A DNA stretch of 64,000 nt from Pseudomonas sp. DTU12.3 (GCF_004124275.1 NZ_CP027218.1:4343501-4407500), one strand, 5' to 3'; shown: positions 52,705-62,380, numbered from the stretch's first letter. Notes: generated by a model from the letters alone, not told the origin. Made by a program: numbers and translations.

Positions 52705-53808
52705 TCAATTCAGAATTCTTGATTCAACCTGCACCGGTTTGTTTGCCCGCAGCATCAATCCGAGGCCGACGAACAACACTGGCACCACCATTGAAAAGTG
52801 CCGGGCGAAGGAGCCGAAGTCCGGTTCGAACAAACCTTGCACCAGCAGAAACGCCAGCGGAATCGCGATCAGTTCCTTGGGTTTGGTCTGGATCGGCGCG
52901 CCCTTGTAATCGGTCGAGGTGATGACTTTGAACAGCAGCAACGCGGTCATGATCATCAACGCGACGAAGATCACCTGGCCTGGTCCGGACAGCAGAATCA
53001 GTTCCACCGGGAACGACAGCCGGAAGAAAATGATCATCGAGTCCAGCGCTTGCGAGACGAAATCGCTGCCGCTGAGCCACGAGACGATCAACGACTTCGA
53101 GCCCTCCTCGCCCGCCGTGCGCAGTTCGTTATTGCTGGCACGAATCGACGACACCGGGAAGCCCAGCGCAAGCTGGATCGACATCGCCACGGCCAGATAG
53201 AACAGGAACAGCATCAGGAAGAAGGTCGTACGCGACACGTACTTTTTCATCACGCAGACACCGACCCACGACAGCGAAAACAGGATCCAGTAAGGCCGAA
53301 TCAGCACGCCGTAGATCACCGCCGAGAGGAAAAAACCACCACGGTATTTGCGCGATAACGAGCTGAGCAAAATGCTCAACACCGCCACCGAGACGATGAT
53401 TTCCTTGGTCAGGTTTTCCAGAAAAAACGAACGAACAATGCCCCACAGACACAGGGTTCCGAAGATCGCCAACGGCATGCGGCGGAACACCACCACTGGA
53501 ATCGCCGTGAGGAAAAAATTGCAGAACATGCCGTAGGCCCAGGCATTGGTCAGGTTGATCCCGGTGGGCCGCAACAGGAACGCCGAACACTCGTAGGAGG
53601 AGCGATCCGGTGAGAACGGATTCCAGAAATTGCAGTTGTCAGCCCGCGCATACGACGACCACAAGGTCATCGCATCCGGCCCCGGATCGCGAGGAATCAA
53701 CAACGGCATGGCCACCGACAGAAACAGCCCGGTGAAGAGGATCAGGAACGACAGCGAAGAGTCGAGTTTCTTGCCGCGAAACTCAATGCACGGCAACTTC
53801 AGGCCCAT
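52705..53808 (-). CDS. Wzy-like polysaccharide polymerase candidate (polytopic membrane protein)
   Basis: This 367-residue protein, ATG 53808, overlaps the flippase gene by 10 bases. It has about nine or ten hydrophobic helices with a larger loop (YARADNCNFWNPFSPDRSSYECSAFLL, and later SSIRASNNELRTAGEEGS). No sequence signature is diagnostic, as is normal for Wzy. The assignment rests on topology and on the operon, which otherwise lacks a polymerase. The frame stays open far upstream, inside the flippase gene. Confidence 0.65.
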   Translation of the reverse strand: MGLKLPCIEFRGKKLDSSLSFLILFTGLFLSVAMPLLIPRDPGPDAMTLWSSYARADNCNFWNPFSPDRSSYECSAFLLRPTGINLTNAWAYGMFCNFFLTAIPVVVFRRMPLAIFGTLCLWGIVRSFFLENLTKEIIVSVAVLSILLSSLSRKYRGGFFLSAVIYGVLIRPYWILFSLSWVGVCVMKKYVSRTTFFLMLFLFYLAVAMSIQLALGFPVSSIRASNNELRTAGEEGSKSLIVSWLSGSDFVSQALDSMIIFFRLSFPVELILLSGPGQVIFVALMIMTALLLFKVITSTDYKGAPIQTKPKELIAIPLAFLLVQGLFEPDFGSFARHFSMVVPVLFVGLGLMLRANKPVQVESRILN

Positions 53809-55031
53809 GACAACGCAGCCTTTTTCGCAGCGGTCACGCGGGTCAGCAAAGCAATCACGCCGAGCTGCACGACGATCGCAAAAACGTTGCCACACGCGGC
53901 GCCATAGATCGAGTAATGCTTGATCAGCACATAGCTGACCGGCACTGAAACCAGCAGGCAGATCGCCGCACTGGCGAGCGAGACGCGACTGTTTTTCGAG
54001 GCGATCAAACCACCCCAGACGATGTCGCCAATCGCACGCAAGGCAAAGGAGAAGATCAACACGCCGAGGATCGCATTGTCCGGACGCGGCACACTGGTGG
54101 CGACGTAATCGAGCGCCACGTTGAAGAACAGATAAATCGCCACCGCCACCGCCGCCGAGACCACCAGCGAACGCATGACCCACTTGTTGACGAACAATTG
54201 CTTGACCGTGAAGGCCTGCTGGTCGGCCTGAAAACGCTTGGCCAACACTGGAATCCCGACCACCGCCACCACCGCATACGACAAGGCTTGCAAGGTGTTG
54301 GCCGCCGACCACGCGTAGACGTATTTACCGAGGCTGGCGTAGGGCTCCAGATCGATGATCAGAAAGCGTTCGGCGTATTGACTCAACGCGATCAGACCGG
54401 TACCGAGATAGAACGGCAAGCCGGCCTTCCACACCGTCGCCGTGGCCAAGGTCCCGGCGACTCGGCCCTTGTGCACGTTCACCACAATCAGGTAACCGGC
54501 GATGATCACCAACACGTTGGCCGCCACCCACAACCACAAAACACTAGCGACGCTCGACACCCAGCCGAGCATCATTCCGGCCACGGCCAACACCGCCCAC
54601 AAACCGGTCTTGATGAAGAACAACAACGCGCCGGCCGTGGCTTTCTGCGCAGAAAACACGAAGGAGTTGATCTCGAACGACAGGTGTTCGGTGAGCAACA
54701 CCAGGGTCACACAGAGGATCAGCGCAGCCGTCGCTTCCACTTGCTGGAACAGTGAATAGATCAGCACCGTCACCACCGACAACAGCAGCCCGACGGTCAG
54801 GTACAGCAACAGCACTTTGTCGACGACACGACGCGAGCTGCCGCCGACGCTGATCAGCCGATTGATCTCGGAACTGAAACCGACGCTGTAGAACTTCGAC
54901 GCGATCAACGACGCGGCAACCACCACGCCGTAAAAACCCAGCGCCTCGTAACCGAGGTAATGGGTGAGCGCCAACACCAGCAAAAACTTCGCGCCCAAGG
55001 CTCCGCCGCGAAGCAGCAGCCGAAATATCAT
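53799..55031 (-). CDS. Oligosaccharide flippase (Wzx family)
   Basis: This 410-residue protein has 12-14 hydrophobic helices and no soluble domain. It opens MIFRLLLRGGALGAKFLLVLALTHYLGYEALGFYGVVVAASLIASKFYSVGFSSEINRL, typical of MATE-like Wzx proteins (the first ~59 residues, cited by position 1-59). It would move undecaprenyl-linked repeat units across the inner membrane. It overlaps its upstream neighbour by four bases and its downstream one by ten. Confidence 0.85.
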   Translation of the reverse strand: MIFRLLLRGGALGAKFLLVLALTHYLGYEALGFYGVVVAASLIASKFYSVGFSSEINRLISVGGSSRRVVDKVLLLYLTVGLLLSVVTVLIYSLFQQVEATAALILCVTLVLLTEHLSFEINSFVFSAQKATAGALLFFIKTGLWAVLAVAGMMLGWVSSVASVLWLWVAANVLVIIAGYLIVVNVHKGRVAGTLATATVWKAGLPFYLGTGLIALSQYAERFLIIDLEPYASLGKYVYAWSAANTLQALSYAVVAVVGIPVLAKRFQADQQAFTVKQLFVNKWVMRSLVVSAAVAVAIYLFFNVALDYVATSVPRPDNAILGVLIFSFALRAIGDIVWGGLIASKNSRVSLASAAICLLVSVPVSYVLIKHYSIYGAACGNVFAIVVQLGVIALLTRVTAAKKAALSWA

Positions 55032-56140
55032 CGAACGACACCCTTGATGATGTCGTCCATGGCCACGGTTTTCGCTTCGATTTCACGACAGGTGTCGGTC
55101 AGGCGCTTGCCGAAATTCGTCAGCGCGTCCGGTGCGTAAACCGTGTCGATGATTTTATCGACATCAATGTCGCCGCCATTGATCACCCAGTCTTCCACGC
55201 CCATGTCCTGATAGGCGCCAAAGCCTTTGCGCTCATAGCTGATGTGGTACGCCGGCACGCCAGAGAGCAGCGATTCGATGGCACCGTGCAAGCGCACGGA
55301 AATCACCAGGTCCGGTTGATATTTGGCAATCGTCGCCTTCAACGACAACAGGTCTTCAGTGATGCCCAGTTCGCGATAGAAAGCGCCGTCATCGTTGCCG
55401 CGCACCGCGCTCTGTACGGCGCAGACCACTTTGCTTTTGTTCTTCAGGCGCTGCAGCAGCAACTTCAGATTGGCCACGTAAGCGACTTTCTTTTCCTTGC
55501 TCCACTCCGGCGGCTTGCGCAGCACCACACAGACGGTGGCGGGCGAAGCAGCGCAGCGGGTGAACTTCGGCTGTTGGAGGATTTTGCTCGCCAGCGACTG
55601 CACTGCCAGATCCGGCGCACGGTAGACGTTTTCACAGGCGTCGAAGATCGCTGAGGAACGGTTATCGCGCACGAACACCGCGTCGGCGCTGGCGTAATGC
55701 TCGACGATCTGGCTGCTCTCGCCGTGGAACGGGCCGATGCTTTGCGGCAGGTACACCGACGGCACTTTGCTGAGGATCGCGGTTTCCAGTTGCTTGGCAT
55801 GGCCGAGCTTCAACTTGATGTGTTCGAAAGCGCTTTTCGAGCGCATGTAGCCGCCACCGACGCCGACGATCAGATCGGTTTTGCGCAACAGGTCGGCCAG
55901 CCCCGCGTAGGACTGGTTGAGAAACACTGCCTGCTTGACCCGGCCCAGGCCCTTGGCCGCCATCACCGGCGCATCGAAACGCGGGTGCGGCAAGTAGCTG
56001 AAAGAGTCCGGATCGGAGGCGACCACGCTGATCGCCGTGTCATCGCCAAAGTTGCGCTGCACCAGGGCAATGGCCAGATCGACGAGCAGGCCGTCACCGG
56101 AGTTGGACGCACTGTAGCCATGCAAAATCGTTACGTTCAT
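55028..56140 (-). CDS. Polysaccharide pyruvyl transferase family protein
   Basis: The protein is 370 residues from ATG 56140 (MNVTILHGYSASNSGDGLLVDLAIAL). Family motifs are the N-terminal GDG/GD.L, VGVGGGYMRSKSAFEH, VYLPQSIGPF and the late VISVRLHGAIESLLSGVPAY, with the conserved His. Members add ketal-linked pyruvate from phosphoenolpyruvate to sugars, giving the polymer acidic groups. It overlaps the flippase gene by four bases and follows the glycosyltransferase by 14. Confidence 0.9.
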   Translation of the reverse strand: MNVTILHGYSASNSGDGLLVDLAIALVQRNFGDDTAISVVASDPDSFSYLPHPRFDAPVMAAKGLGRVKQAVFLNQSYAGLADLLRKTDLIVGVGGGYMRSKSAFEHIKLKLGHAKQLETAILSKVPSVYLPQSIGPFHGESSQIVEHYASADAVFVRDNRSSAIFDACENVYRAPDLAVQSLASKILQQPKFTRCAASPATVCVVLRKPPEWSKEKKVAYVANLKLLLQRLKNKSKVVCAVQSAVRGNDDGAFYRELGITEDLLSLKATIAKYQPDLVISVRLHGAIESLLSGVPAYHISYERKGFGAYQDMGVEDWVINGGDIDVDKIIDTVYAPDALTNFGKRLTDTCREIEAKTVAMDDIIKGVVR

Positions 56141-56154
56141 AAGCTGAGTTCTAC

Positions 56155-57237
56155 TTAATAAGTGGGAGCGCAATACACGTCGTAGGTCTGGCGGATCATC
56201 AACGCGGCGCTGAAGCGCTCGCGGACAATGCTGCGCCCTTCGGTGCCGAGGTCGAGTAACCGCGGCTTCTGGATTTGCGCCAGCACATCGGCCAGCGCCT
56301 GGTGATCACCAGAGGGGAAGACATAGCCCGACACGCCGTGCGTAACCAGTTCCGGCAGCGAGGTGCAATTGCTCGCAATCACCGGCAGCCCCATGGCCAT
56401 GCCTTCCAGCGGCACCATGGCAAACCCTTCCCAGCGACTCGGCACGATCAGCGCATCGGCTTTTTGATATAGCGCCTGCACTTCGCCCGGGGTGACCCAA
56501 GGCAAATATTCGACGGCGTCCATCGGCGGGCACTCGACCGAGTCCTCGTTCACCGCGCTGCCGACCACCGTCAGTTTCAGGTCATTGCGCTGCACCTTGG
56601 CGAACGCCTTGAGCAACACATCGAAGCCTTTCTGGTAGTCGAGACGGCCGACGAACAGCAGGTGAATCGGCTCGGGACTCGCCGCTTTCGGTGCGTCGTC
56701 CTTGTGATGAATGCCGTTGTAGATCAGCTTCATCCGTTTGCGCTCGATGCCGAAGCGCGCGGCTTTATCCAGTTCGTACTGGCTGACGCAAATGATCACG
56801 TCGGTGACCTTTTGCAGCACCCGCTCGATCCACGCATAGACTTTCTGTTTGATCGGCGAGCTTTCCATCAGGAACGAAAACGCATGCGGGCAATAGACGA
56901 TTTTCGGCTTGCGCCACGGTCGCAACAGCACGCACACACAACGGCCGATCACCCCGGAAAAGGTGCTGTGCAAATGCACCACATCGGGTTTTTCCTTGAG
57001 CAGCACCTGGCTCAGGCGCCAGGCGAAGCGCAGCAACGACGGCACATTGCGGCCGGTACGGGCGAACGTGCGAATCTGCTCTGCGCCGATCCCGTGCAGC
57101 TCTTTTGCCTGATCGTCCGGCACCAGATACACCAGCTCGTAGTTCGCCGCATCATCCTCGGGGGATGCCGAAATCGTGCGGATAACGGTCGCGACGCCAC
57201 CTTTGATCGTCTCTGCCACGTGCAGTATTTTCTTCAC
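56155..57237 (-). CDS. Glycosyltransferase family 4
   Basis: This 360-residue GT-B enzyme has an N-terminal KILHVAETIKGGVATVI acceptor domain and a C-terminal nucleotide-sugar domain: FVGRLDYQKGFDVLLKAF and the EX7E motif in PSRWEGFAMVPLEGMAMGLPVIASNCTSLPE. It is the only recognisable cytoplasmic glycosyltransferase in this operon besides the WcaJ-like enzyme. The repeat unit is therefore either very short or completed by enzymes encoded elsewhere. Confidence 0.93.
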   Translation of the reverse strand: MKKILHVAETIKGGVATVIRTISASPEDDAANYELVYLVPDDQAKELHGIGAEQIRTFARTGRNVPSLLRFAWRLSQVLLKEKPDVVHLHSTFSGVIGRCVCVLLRPWRKPKIVYCPHAFSFLMESSPIKQKVYAWIERVLQKVTDVIICVSQYELDKAARFGIERKRMKLIYNGIHHKDDAPKAASPEPIHLLFVGRLDYQKGFDVLLKAFAKVQRNDLKLTVVGSAVNEDSVECPPMDAVEYLPWVTPGEVQALYQKADALIVPSRWEGFAMVPLEGMAMGLPVIASNCTSLPELVTHGVSGYVFPSGDHQALADVLAQIQKPRLLDLGTEGRSIVRERFSAALMIRQTYDVYCAPTY

Positions 57238-57277
57238 AACTCACCCACTTAAAACAGGAAAGAACAATCGCTGACAG

Positions 57278-59506
57278 TCAGGATTTGTCGGACGCATATT
57301 CGTAGTTGTAATAGCCGTAGCCGCCGTTGCCGTAGTAACTGGCCGCGCGCTTCTCGACACCGTTGAATACCGCGCCCTTCAACTCGATACCGTTCTGTGC
57401 GAAACGGCGAATGGTCAGTTCGATCTCCTTGGCCGGGTTCACCCCGAAACGCGTGACGATCAGGCTGATCCCGGCTTCACGGCCGACAATTGCCGCATCG
57501 GTCACAGCCAGCAGCGGCGGCGTATCGATGATCACCAGGTCGTAGCGCTCGCTCAGTTCGGCGAGCAGCTCGCGGAAGTTGGCGTGCATCAACAGTTCCG
57601 AAGGATTCGGCGGCACCTGGCCGCGACTGATGAAGTGCAGGTTGTCGACTTCGACCCGGTTGATCGCCTGCTCGATGCTGCAGCGTTTGACCAGCAGGTC
57701 CGAGAGGCCATTGGTGATCGGTGTGTTGAGGGTTTTGTGCAAATGCCCTTTGCGCATGTCGGCATCGATCAGCACCACGCGCTGGCCGCTCAGCGCCATG
57801 ACGGCAGCGAGGTTGGACGAGACGAAGGTCTTGCCGACCTGCGGGCTCGGCCCGGAAATCATGATGCGGTTGTTGGTTGAATCGAGGCCGGCGAAGTGCA
57901 GACAGGTGCGCAGGCTGCGAATCGATTCGATCGACAGATCGGTCGGGTTGCGCAAGGCCAACAGGTAAGCAGGCTTATCGACGCCGTCGCGCGCACGACC
58001 TTTTTTGCTGTCCTCTTCCTGCTGCAAGGCGCTGTAGGGAATCGATGCGTACACCGGCAGGCCAAGCTGCTCGATGGCTTCGGGACCTTCCAGACCACGA
58101 CTGAGGGATTTACGCAGCAGCACCAGCGCCACGCCGACGAAGGCACCGAGGAATGTGGCGATGATAACGATCAGGGCTTTTTTCGGTTTGACCGGGCTGG
58201 TCAGGTCGACATCCGCCGCATCGACCAAACGCACGTTACCCACGGCACCGGCGCGAACGATGTCCAGCTCTTGGGATTTGTTCAGCAACTGCGTGTAGAT
58301 CTGCGAGGCCACTTCGACATCGCGGGTCAGGTTGAGCAGCTCTTGTTGGGTCGCGGGCAGATCGCCGACCTTGCCTTCCAGCGACTTCTGTTGCTGGGTC
58401 AGTTCGCCAATCTGGCTCATCAACGCACGATAGGCCGGGTGTTGTTTGGTGAACTTGCGGTCCATCTCCGCCTGCTGCATTTTCAGCTCGGAAATCCGCG
58501 TTTCCAATGCGACGGACTGACCGAGCACCGATTGCGTTTCCAGCGAGATGTTCACGGTTTTGCCGTGGGTCTGATAGGCGTTCAGCGCGTCACTGGCCTT
58601 GGCCAGATCACGCTTGACCTGGGGCAACTGGCTTTGCAGGAAAGCCAGGCTCTGCGCGGCTTCCGCGGAGGTGCGGCGCACATTCTGATCGACGTACAGC
58701 GCGGCGATCTTGTTGAGGATTTTCACCGCTTCAGCGGCGTCGCTGCTGGCCAGCGCCAGTTTGATAATCCCCGATTCCTTGCCCTGCTCGGAGATATCCA
58801 GTGCGTCCTGATAACCCTGGATGGTCACGATCCGTGGATTGCGCACCACTTCGAAACGCGTGCCGGGGTTGGCCTGCAATTGCGCGATCTGCCCTTCCAC
58901 ACCGTCCTGCGCGAAGGCTTCACCGGCAACGCCGTCGACCAGCAGGTTGTCGTTGTCATCGAGCAACTGGAAGCGCTTTTGTTCACCAGCGATGAGGGTG
59001 AGTTTCTTGCCGAGCAGCTCTTTCGGCAGATTGAGCCGGGCAAACTCCAGGCGCTCGCCGCCCCAGGCATAACTGTTCAAGCCGAAACGCGGCGCAGCGA
59101 CGCTGGTCTCGGTCTCGCCGCGATAACGACGGGCCAGAAAACCGCCAATCACCGGGAAGGTATTCGGCGTGACATCGATATCCAGACGCAGATCGTCAAC
59201 GGTTTTGCCGATCACCGCGCGGGACTTGATGATGCCGATTTCGGTCACTGACGGCGATTGCCCACCGAGCATGCTGTTGAGGTCGGAGAAGCCAAGCATG
59301 TCGTTCTTTTTCGGCTCGACCTGCACCAGCGCATTCGCCAGGTACACCGGGGTGGCCAGAACCGCATAGGCCACGCCGGTGACCATGAAGGCACCGGTAA
59401 GCGCGCCGATCAGCCATTTCTGGTCGATCAGGCTGCCGAATATGCCGAGCAGATCAATACTGTCTTGATCGTTGTCACGGGTGCCGATTACTGACGGTAA
59501 CTGCAT
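57278..59506 (-). CDS. wzc: Polysaccharide co-polymerase / tyrosine autokinase (Wzc-like)
   Basis: The protein is about 742 residues from ATG 59506 (an upstream ATG at 59527 is also open). An N-terminal Wzz domain has helix 1 near residues 38-58 and helix 2 near 445-465, with a long periplasmic coiled coil between. The cytoplasmic BY-kinase follows: Walker A GPSPQVGKTFVSSNLA, A' VVLIDADMRKG and B DLVIIDTPPLLAV. The C-terminal tail is rich in tyrosine (YYGNGGYGYYNYEYASDKS), the autophosphorylation cluster. It sets chain length and drives export with Wza. The phosphatase gene lies just upstream. Confidence 0.95.
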   Translation of the reverse strand: MQLPSVIGTRDNDQDSIDLLGIFGSLIDQKWLIGALTGAFMVTGVAYAVLATPVYLANALVQVEPKKNDMLGFSDLNSMLGGQSPSVTEIGIIKSRAVIGKTVDDLRLDIDVTPNTFPVIGGFLARRYRGETETSVAAPRFGLNSYAWGGERLEFARLNLPKELLGKKLTLIAGEQKRFQLLDDNDNLLVDGVAGEAFAQDGVEGQIAQLQANPGTRFEVVRNPRIVTIQGYQDALDISEQGKESGIIKLALASSDAAEAVKILNKIAALYVDQNVRRTSAEAAQSLAFLQSQLPQVKRDLAKASDALNAYQTHGKTVNISLETQSVLGQSVALETRISELKMQQAEMDRKFTKQHPAYRALMSQIGELTQQQKSLEGKVGDLPATQQELLNLTRDVEVASQIYTQLLNKSQELDIVRAGAVGNVRLVDAADVDLTSPVKPKKALIVIIATFLGAFVGVALVLLRKSLSRGLEGPEAIEQLGLPVYASIPYSALQQEEDSKKGRARDGVDKPAYLLALRNPTDLSIESIRSLRTCLHFAGLDSTNNRIMISGPSPQVGKTFVSSNLAAVMALSGQRVVLIDADMRKGHLHKTLNTPITNGLSDLLVKRCSIEQAINRVEVDNLHFISRGQVPPNPSELLMHANFRELLAELSERYDLVIIDTPPLLAVTDAAIVGREAGISLIVTRFGVNPAKEIELTIRRFAQNGIELKGAVFNGVEKRAASYYGNGGYGYYNYEYASDKS

Positions 59507-59545
59507 AAGTCTGTTCTTACCATTCACTGTTCTGAAGAATATTGA

Positions 59546-59986
59546 TCAATGCCCGAGGCGCTGCGCCCATGAACTAACAGCATCTTCAATCAATGCATGA
59601 GCATGAATAAAAGCGGCCTGGCCTTGACGATACGGGTCTTGTATTTCGCGCTCGCTCTGCCATTTGCCGAGTAGAAACACTTTGCCCCTCGCGTGAGAGG
59701 CAATCTTCAGTACTTGATTTACATGTTGTTTTTCCATCACCAGAATCAAGTCTGATTCGTTGACGATGTCCGAAGTCAGTTGCCGCGCCTTGAACGCTTC
59801 GGCACTGTGCCCATGGTTTTCCAGGACCTCGCGGGCCGAAGGCTCGACGCCCTCGCCAACCCTGGCGGACAAGCCCGCAGAGGACACGGTGATCGCTGAA
59901 GAGGCCAGCGCGTTACGCAGCAACAGTTCTGCCGTCGGACTCCGGCAAATATTGCCCACGCAGACAACTAGGATCTTTCTGAACAA
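59546..59986 (-). CDS. wzb: Low-molecular-weight protein tyrosine phosphatase (Wzb-like)
   Basis: This 146-residue enzyme has the P-loop VCVGNICRSPTAELLL near residue 8 (Cys-x5-Arg) and the general acid in QDPYRQGQAAF near residue 115. It dephosphorylates the Tyr tail of the adjacent Wzc-like kinase, cycling polymer assembly. It is the first gene of the long minus-strand exopolysaccharide operon. The leader before it is shared with the divergent glycoside hydrolase gene and holds two copies of the repeated motif. Confidence 0.95.
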   Translation of the reverse strand: MFRKILVVCVGNICRSPTAELLLRNALASSAITVSSAGLSARVGEGVEPSAREVLENHGHSAEAFKARQLTSDIVNESDLILVMEKQHVNQVLKIASHARGKVFLLGKWQSEREIQDPYRQGQAAFIHAHALIEDAVSSWAQRLGH

Positions 59987-60139
59987 GATTTTACTTTCCC
60001 GTGTAATGTCAAACGGCCAACATGCGAGAGAACTTTAGTGAACCCTCAAGATCTTCCTGCACTCAGAAATAGATTCGCCGTGTTAGTACCGGAGCATTAA
60101 GTACCACAGCGTTTTATAGCGCCCCAACCACAATTAGCG

Positions 60140-60152
60140 GACTAAAAATAAC
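60140..60152 (+). promoter_or_regulatory. Repeated motif copy 3 (GACTAAAAATAAC)
   Basis: Identical to the copy at 48678. It is in the 292-bp divergent region between the phosphatase/kinase operon and the glycoside hydrolase gene. Confidence 0.45.
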
Positions 60153-60177
60153 TGTGATTTTCAGCCGATTGATTTCC

Positions 60178-60190
60178 GACAAAAAATAAC
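60178..60190 (+). promoter_or_regulatory. Repeated motif copy 4 (GACAAAAAATAAC)
   Basis: One base different from copy 3, starting 38 bases after it in the same orientation (GAC to GAC). Confidence 0.4.
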
Positions 60191-60278
60191 ATTCGCGCAC
60201 TAAGTGCCATCATCCTTATCGAAAATTGAGAAACGAGATAAATATTCGCTGTTGTCACTTCTCTTCGGGAGAGCAGAC

Positions 60279-61232
60279 ATGAAATCCGTACATCTCAAAA
60301 AACTCGGCGCCCTGGCGCTACTGATGCTGGGTGCCACTCAGGTTCACGCCAGCGAACTGTTCCCTAACCTTCCAGCCAAGAACATCGGCGTTCAGGTGAA
60401 AATCCAGAACTTCACGGCGGCCGACGCCGCGCAGATCAAAACGGCAGGCTTCGGTTTTGTCCGCTTTGGCGTATGGAGCGAGAGCCTGACTGCCAAGGCT
60501 TATCAACAACAAGTCAGCGACGCTTTTGCGGCGGCCAAGTCGGCGGGGCTGGAAGTCTTGCTGACGGTGCGGGCGATCAAGCCATTGCCTGCCACATCAA
60601 ACGCCGAACTGGCCAGCGCCGGTGAAGGCTTCGCCAAAGCGGTGACCGGCCTGGAACAGACGTACGGCTCGCAAATGGTCGCGATTGAGTTATGGAATGA
60701 GCCGGATCTGGAAACTTACTGGCCGACGGGCAAGTTCGACACCACGTTTGTGCCGTTCATGAGCGCCGTGTGTAAGACGCTGCAAGGTCAACCGCCATCG
60801 ACGCCGGTAATCGGTTACGGCTTCGCCCGGCCACCCAGCGCAGGCTCGGCCTCTACCGTGGCGCTTAATCGTATCGTCAGCGAATACCCGAAATGCCTGA
60901 GCGCCGTGTCCTACCACCCCTACGGCATGACGGCCACGCAGATCAGCAATGCGCAGGCGTTTATCCAGCAGAACTTCCATCTGCCGGGGGTCATCAGTGA
61001 ATGGGGCATCTCGGCACTCGCCTCCAATGGCGGGCCTGAAGGGCAAGCGAGCAAGATCAACGCGTTTATCGGCGATGTTAAAAGACTCAACATCCCGCTG
61101 ACCTCCATCTACGAATGGAAGAACAGCGATACCGGCAGCAATGAACGCGAGAAGAACTTCGGCCTGCTGACGTCCGACGGGCAACCGAAACCGGCGCGCA
61201 TGTCGGTCGAAGCCCTGTTGAACGCCCAATAG
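60279..61232 (+). CDS. Secreted glycoside hydrolase of the exopolysaccharide locus (PslG/GH39-like)
   Basis: The protein is 317 residues from ATG 60279. It has a signal peptide (KLGALALLMLGATQVHAS) and a TIM-barrel hydrolase with the acid/base Glu in ELWNEPDLETYW near residue 155. The likely nucleophile Glu is in GVISEWGISAL near residue 238, and YHPYGM lies between. This is the clan GH-A arrangement. Periplasmic glycosidases next to exopolysaccharide genes (for example PslG) trim or proof-read polymer chains. The polymer it cleaves is probably the one made here. Confidence 0.85.
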   Translation: MKSVHLKKLGALALLMLGATQVHASELFPNLPAKNIGVQVKIQNFTAADAAQIKTAGFGFVRFGVWSESLTAKAYQQQVSDAFAAAKSAGLEVLLTVRAIKPLPATSNAELASAGEGFAKAVTGLEQTYGSQMVAIELWNEPDLETYWPTGKFDTTFVPFMSAVCKTLQGQPPSTPVIGYGFARPPSAGSASTVALNRIVSEYPKCLSAVSYHPYGMTATQISNAQAFIQQNFHLPGVISEWGISALASNGGPEGQASKINAFIGDVKRLNIPLTSIYEWKNSDTGSNEREKNFGLLTSDGQPKPARMSVEALLNAQ

Positions 61233-61434
61233 CGCCTGCACAACCGACCTGTACGCAGGTCGGTTGCTTTGAACCTGTTGGCTGTTTTGGCATCGTATTC
61301 ATCGATAGCCGCCCCGACCTTTCAAACAATCGTTTTCAGGTTGTTGCCGCAGGGGCCATCGATACACGCACGCGCCCTTGAGTGACTGTCAGCGCTCGGG
61401 TAATGTCATCAGACCCATAGGATAGAGCACGCCC

Positions 61435-62361
61435 ATGACTTCCAAGCTGGAACAACTCAAACAGTTCACCACCGTAGTTGCCGACACTGGCGACTTCGAA
61501 GCGATCGCCCGGGTCAAGCCGGTAGACGCCACCACCAACCCTTCGCTCCTGCTCAAGGCCGCGGCCATTCCGGCGTATGCCGAGCTGCTGAATGCCTGTG
61601 TCAGCGACTGCAAGGGTGATGTCGGCCTGGCCAGCGACCGTTTCGGCGTTGCGGTCGGCCAGGAAATTCTCAAAGTGATCCCGGGCCGTATTTCCACCGA
61701 AGTGGATGCGCGCCTGTCGTTCGACAAGGATGCCGTGCTGAAACGCGCGCATCGCCTGATCGAGCTGTATGACAAGGCCGGCATTGGCCGCGACCGCGTC
61801 CTGATCAAGATCGCCTCGACCTGGGAAGGCATCCGCGCCGCCGAGGTGCTGGAAAAGGAAGGCATCCAGACCAACCTGACCCTGCTGTTCTCCTTCGCCC
61901 AGGCAGCCGCATGCGCTGACGCCGGGGTGTTCCTGATTTCGCCGTTCGTGGGCCGCATCTACGACTGGTACAAAAAGGCTAACGGCAACGACTACACCGG
62001 CGCTGATGATCCGGGCGTACAGTCGGTAACGCGCATCTACAACTACTACAAGGCCAATGACTACAAGACCGTGGTCATGGGCGCGAGCTTCCGCAACCTG
62101 AATCAGATCGAGCAGTTGGCCGGCTGCGACCGCCTGACCATCAGCCCGGACCTGATCGACAAGCTGGCAGCCGACACGGGCAAGCTGGAGCGCAAATTGG
62201 CTCCGGGCCACGCCGGAGAAGCGCGTCTGAACCTCAACGAAGCGCAATTCCGCTGGTTGTCCAACGAAGACGCGATGGCTACCGAGAAACTGGCTGAGGG
62301 TATTCGTCAGTTTGCCCGCGACCAGGAGAAGCTTGAGGCGTTGTTGCAGGCCAAGCTGTGA
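61435..62361 (+). CDS. tal: Transaldolase
   Basis: This 308-residue class I aldolase of the pentose phosphate pathway has the N-terminal signature VKPVDATTNPSLLLKAAAIP (Asp near 17), the Schiff-base Lys in RVLIKIASTWEG near residue 131, NLTLLFSFAQAAACADAGVFLISPFVGRIYDWY, and the phosphate-binding MGASFRN. The length matches TalB. It has its own terminator at 62381 and no functional link to the neighbouring genes. Confidence 0.97.
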   Translation: MTSKLEQLKQFTTVVADTGDFEAIARVKPVDATTNPSLLLKAAAIPAYAELLNACVSDCKGDVGLASDRFGVAVGQEILKVIPGRISTEVDARLSFDKDAVLKRAHRLIELYDKAGIGRDRVLIKIASTWEGIRAAEVLEKEGIQTNLTLLFSFAQAAACADAGVFLISPFVGRIYDWYKKANGNDYTGADDPGVQSVTRIYNYYKANDYKTVVMGASFRNLNQIEQLAGCDRLTISPDLIDKLAADTGKLERKLAPGHAGEARLNLNEAQFRWLSNEDAMATEKLAEGIRQFARDQEKLEALLQAKL

Positions 62362-62380
62362 TCTGAGTTAGCGAAATGCA

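Noticed and set aside
57896..59251. A 451-codon plus-strand frame antisense to the Wzc-like kinase
   Set aside because: Shadow of a clearly conserved gene; His/Arg/Gln-rich translation without motifs.
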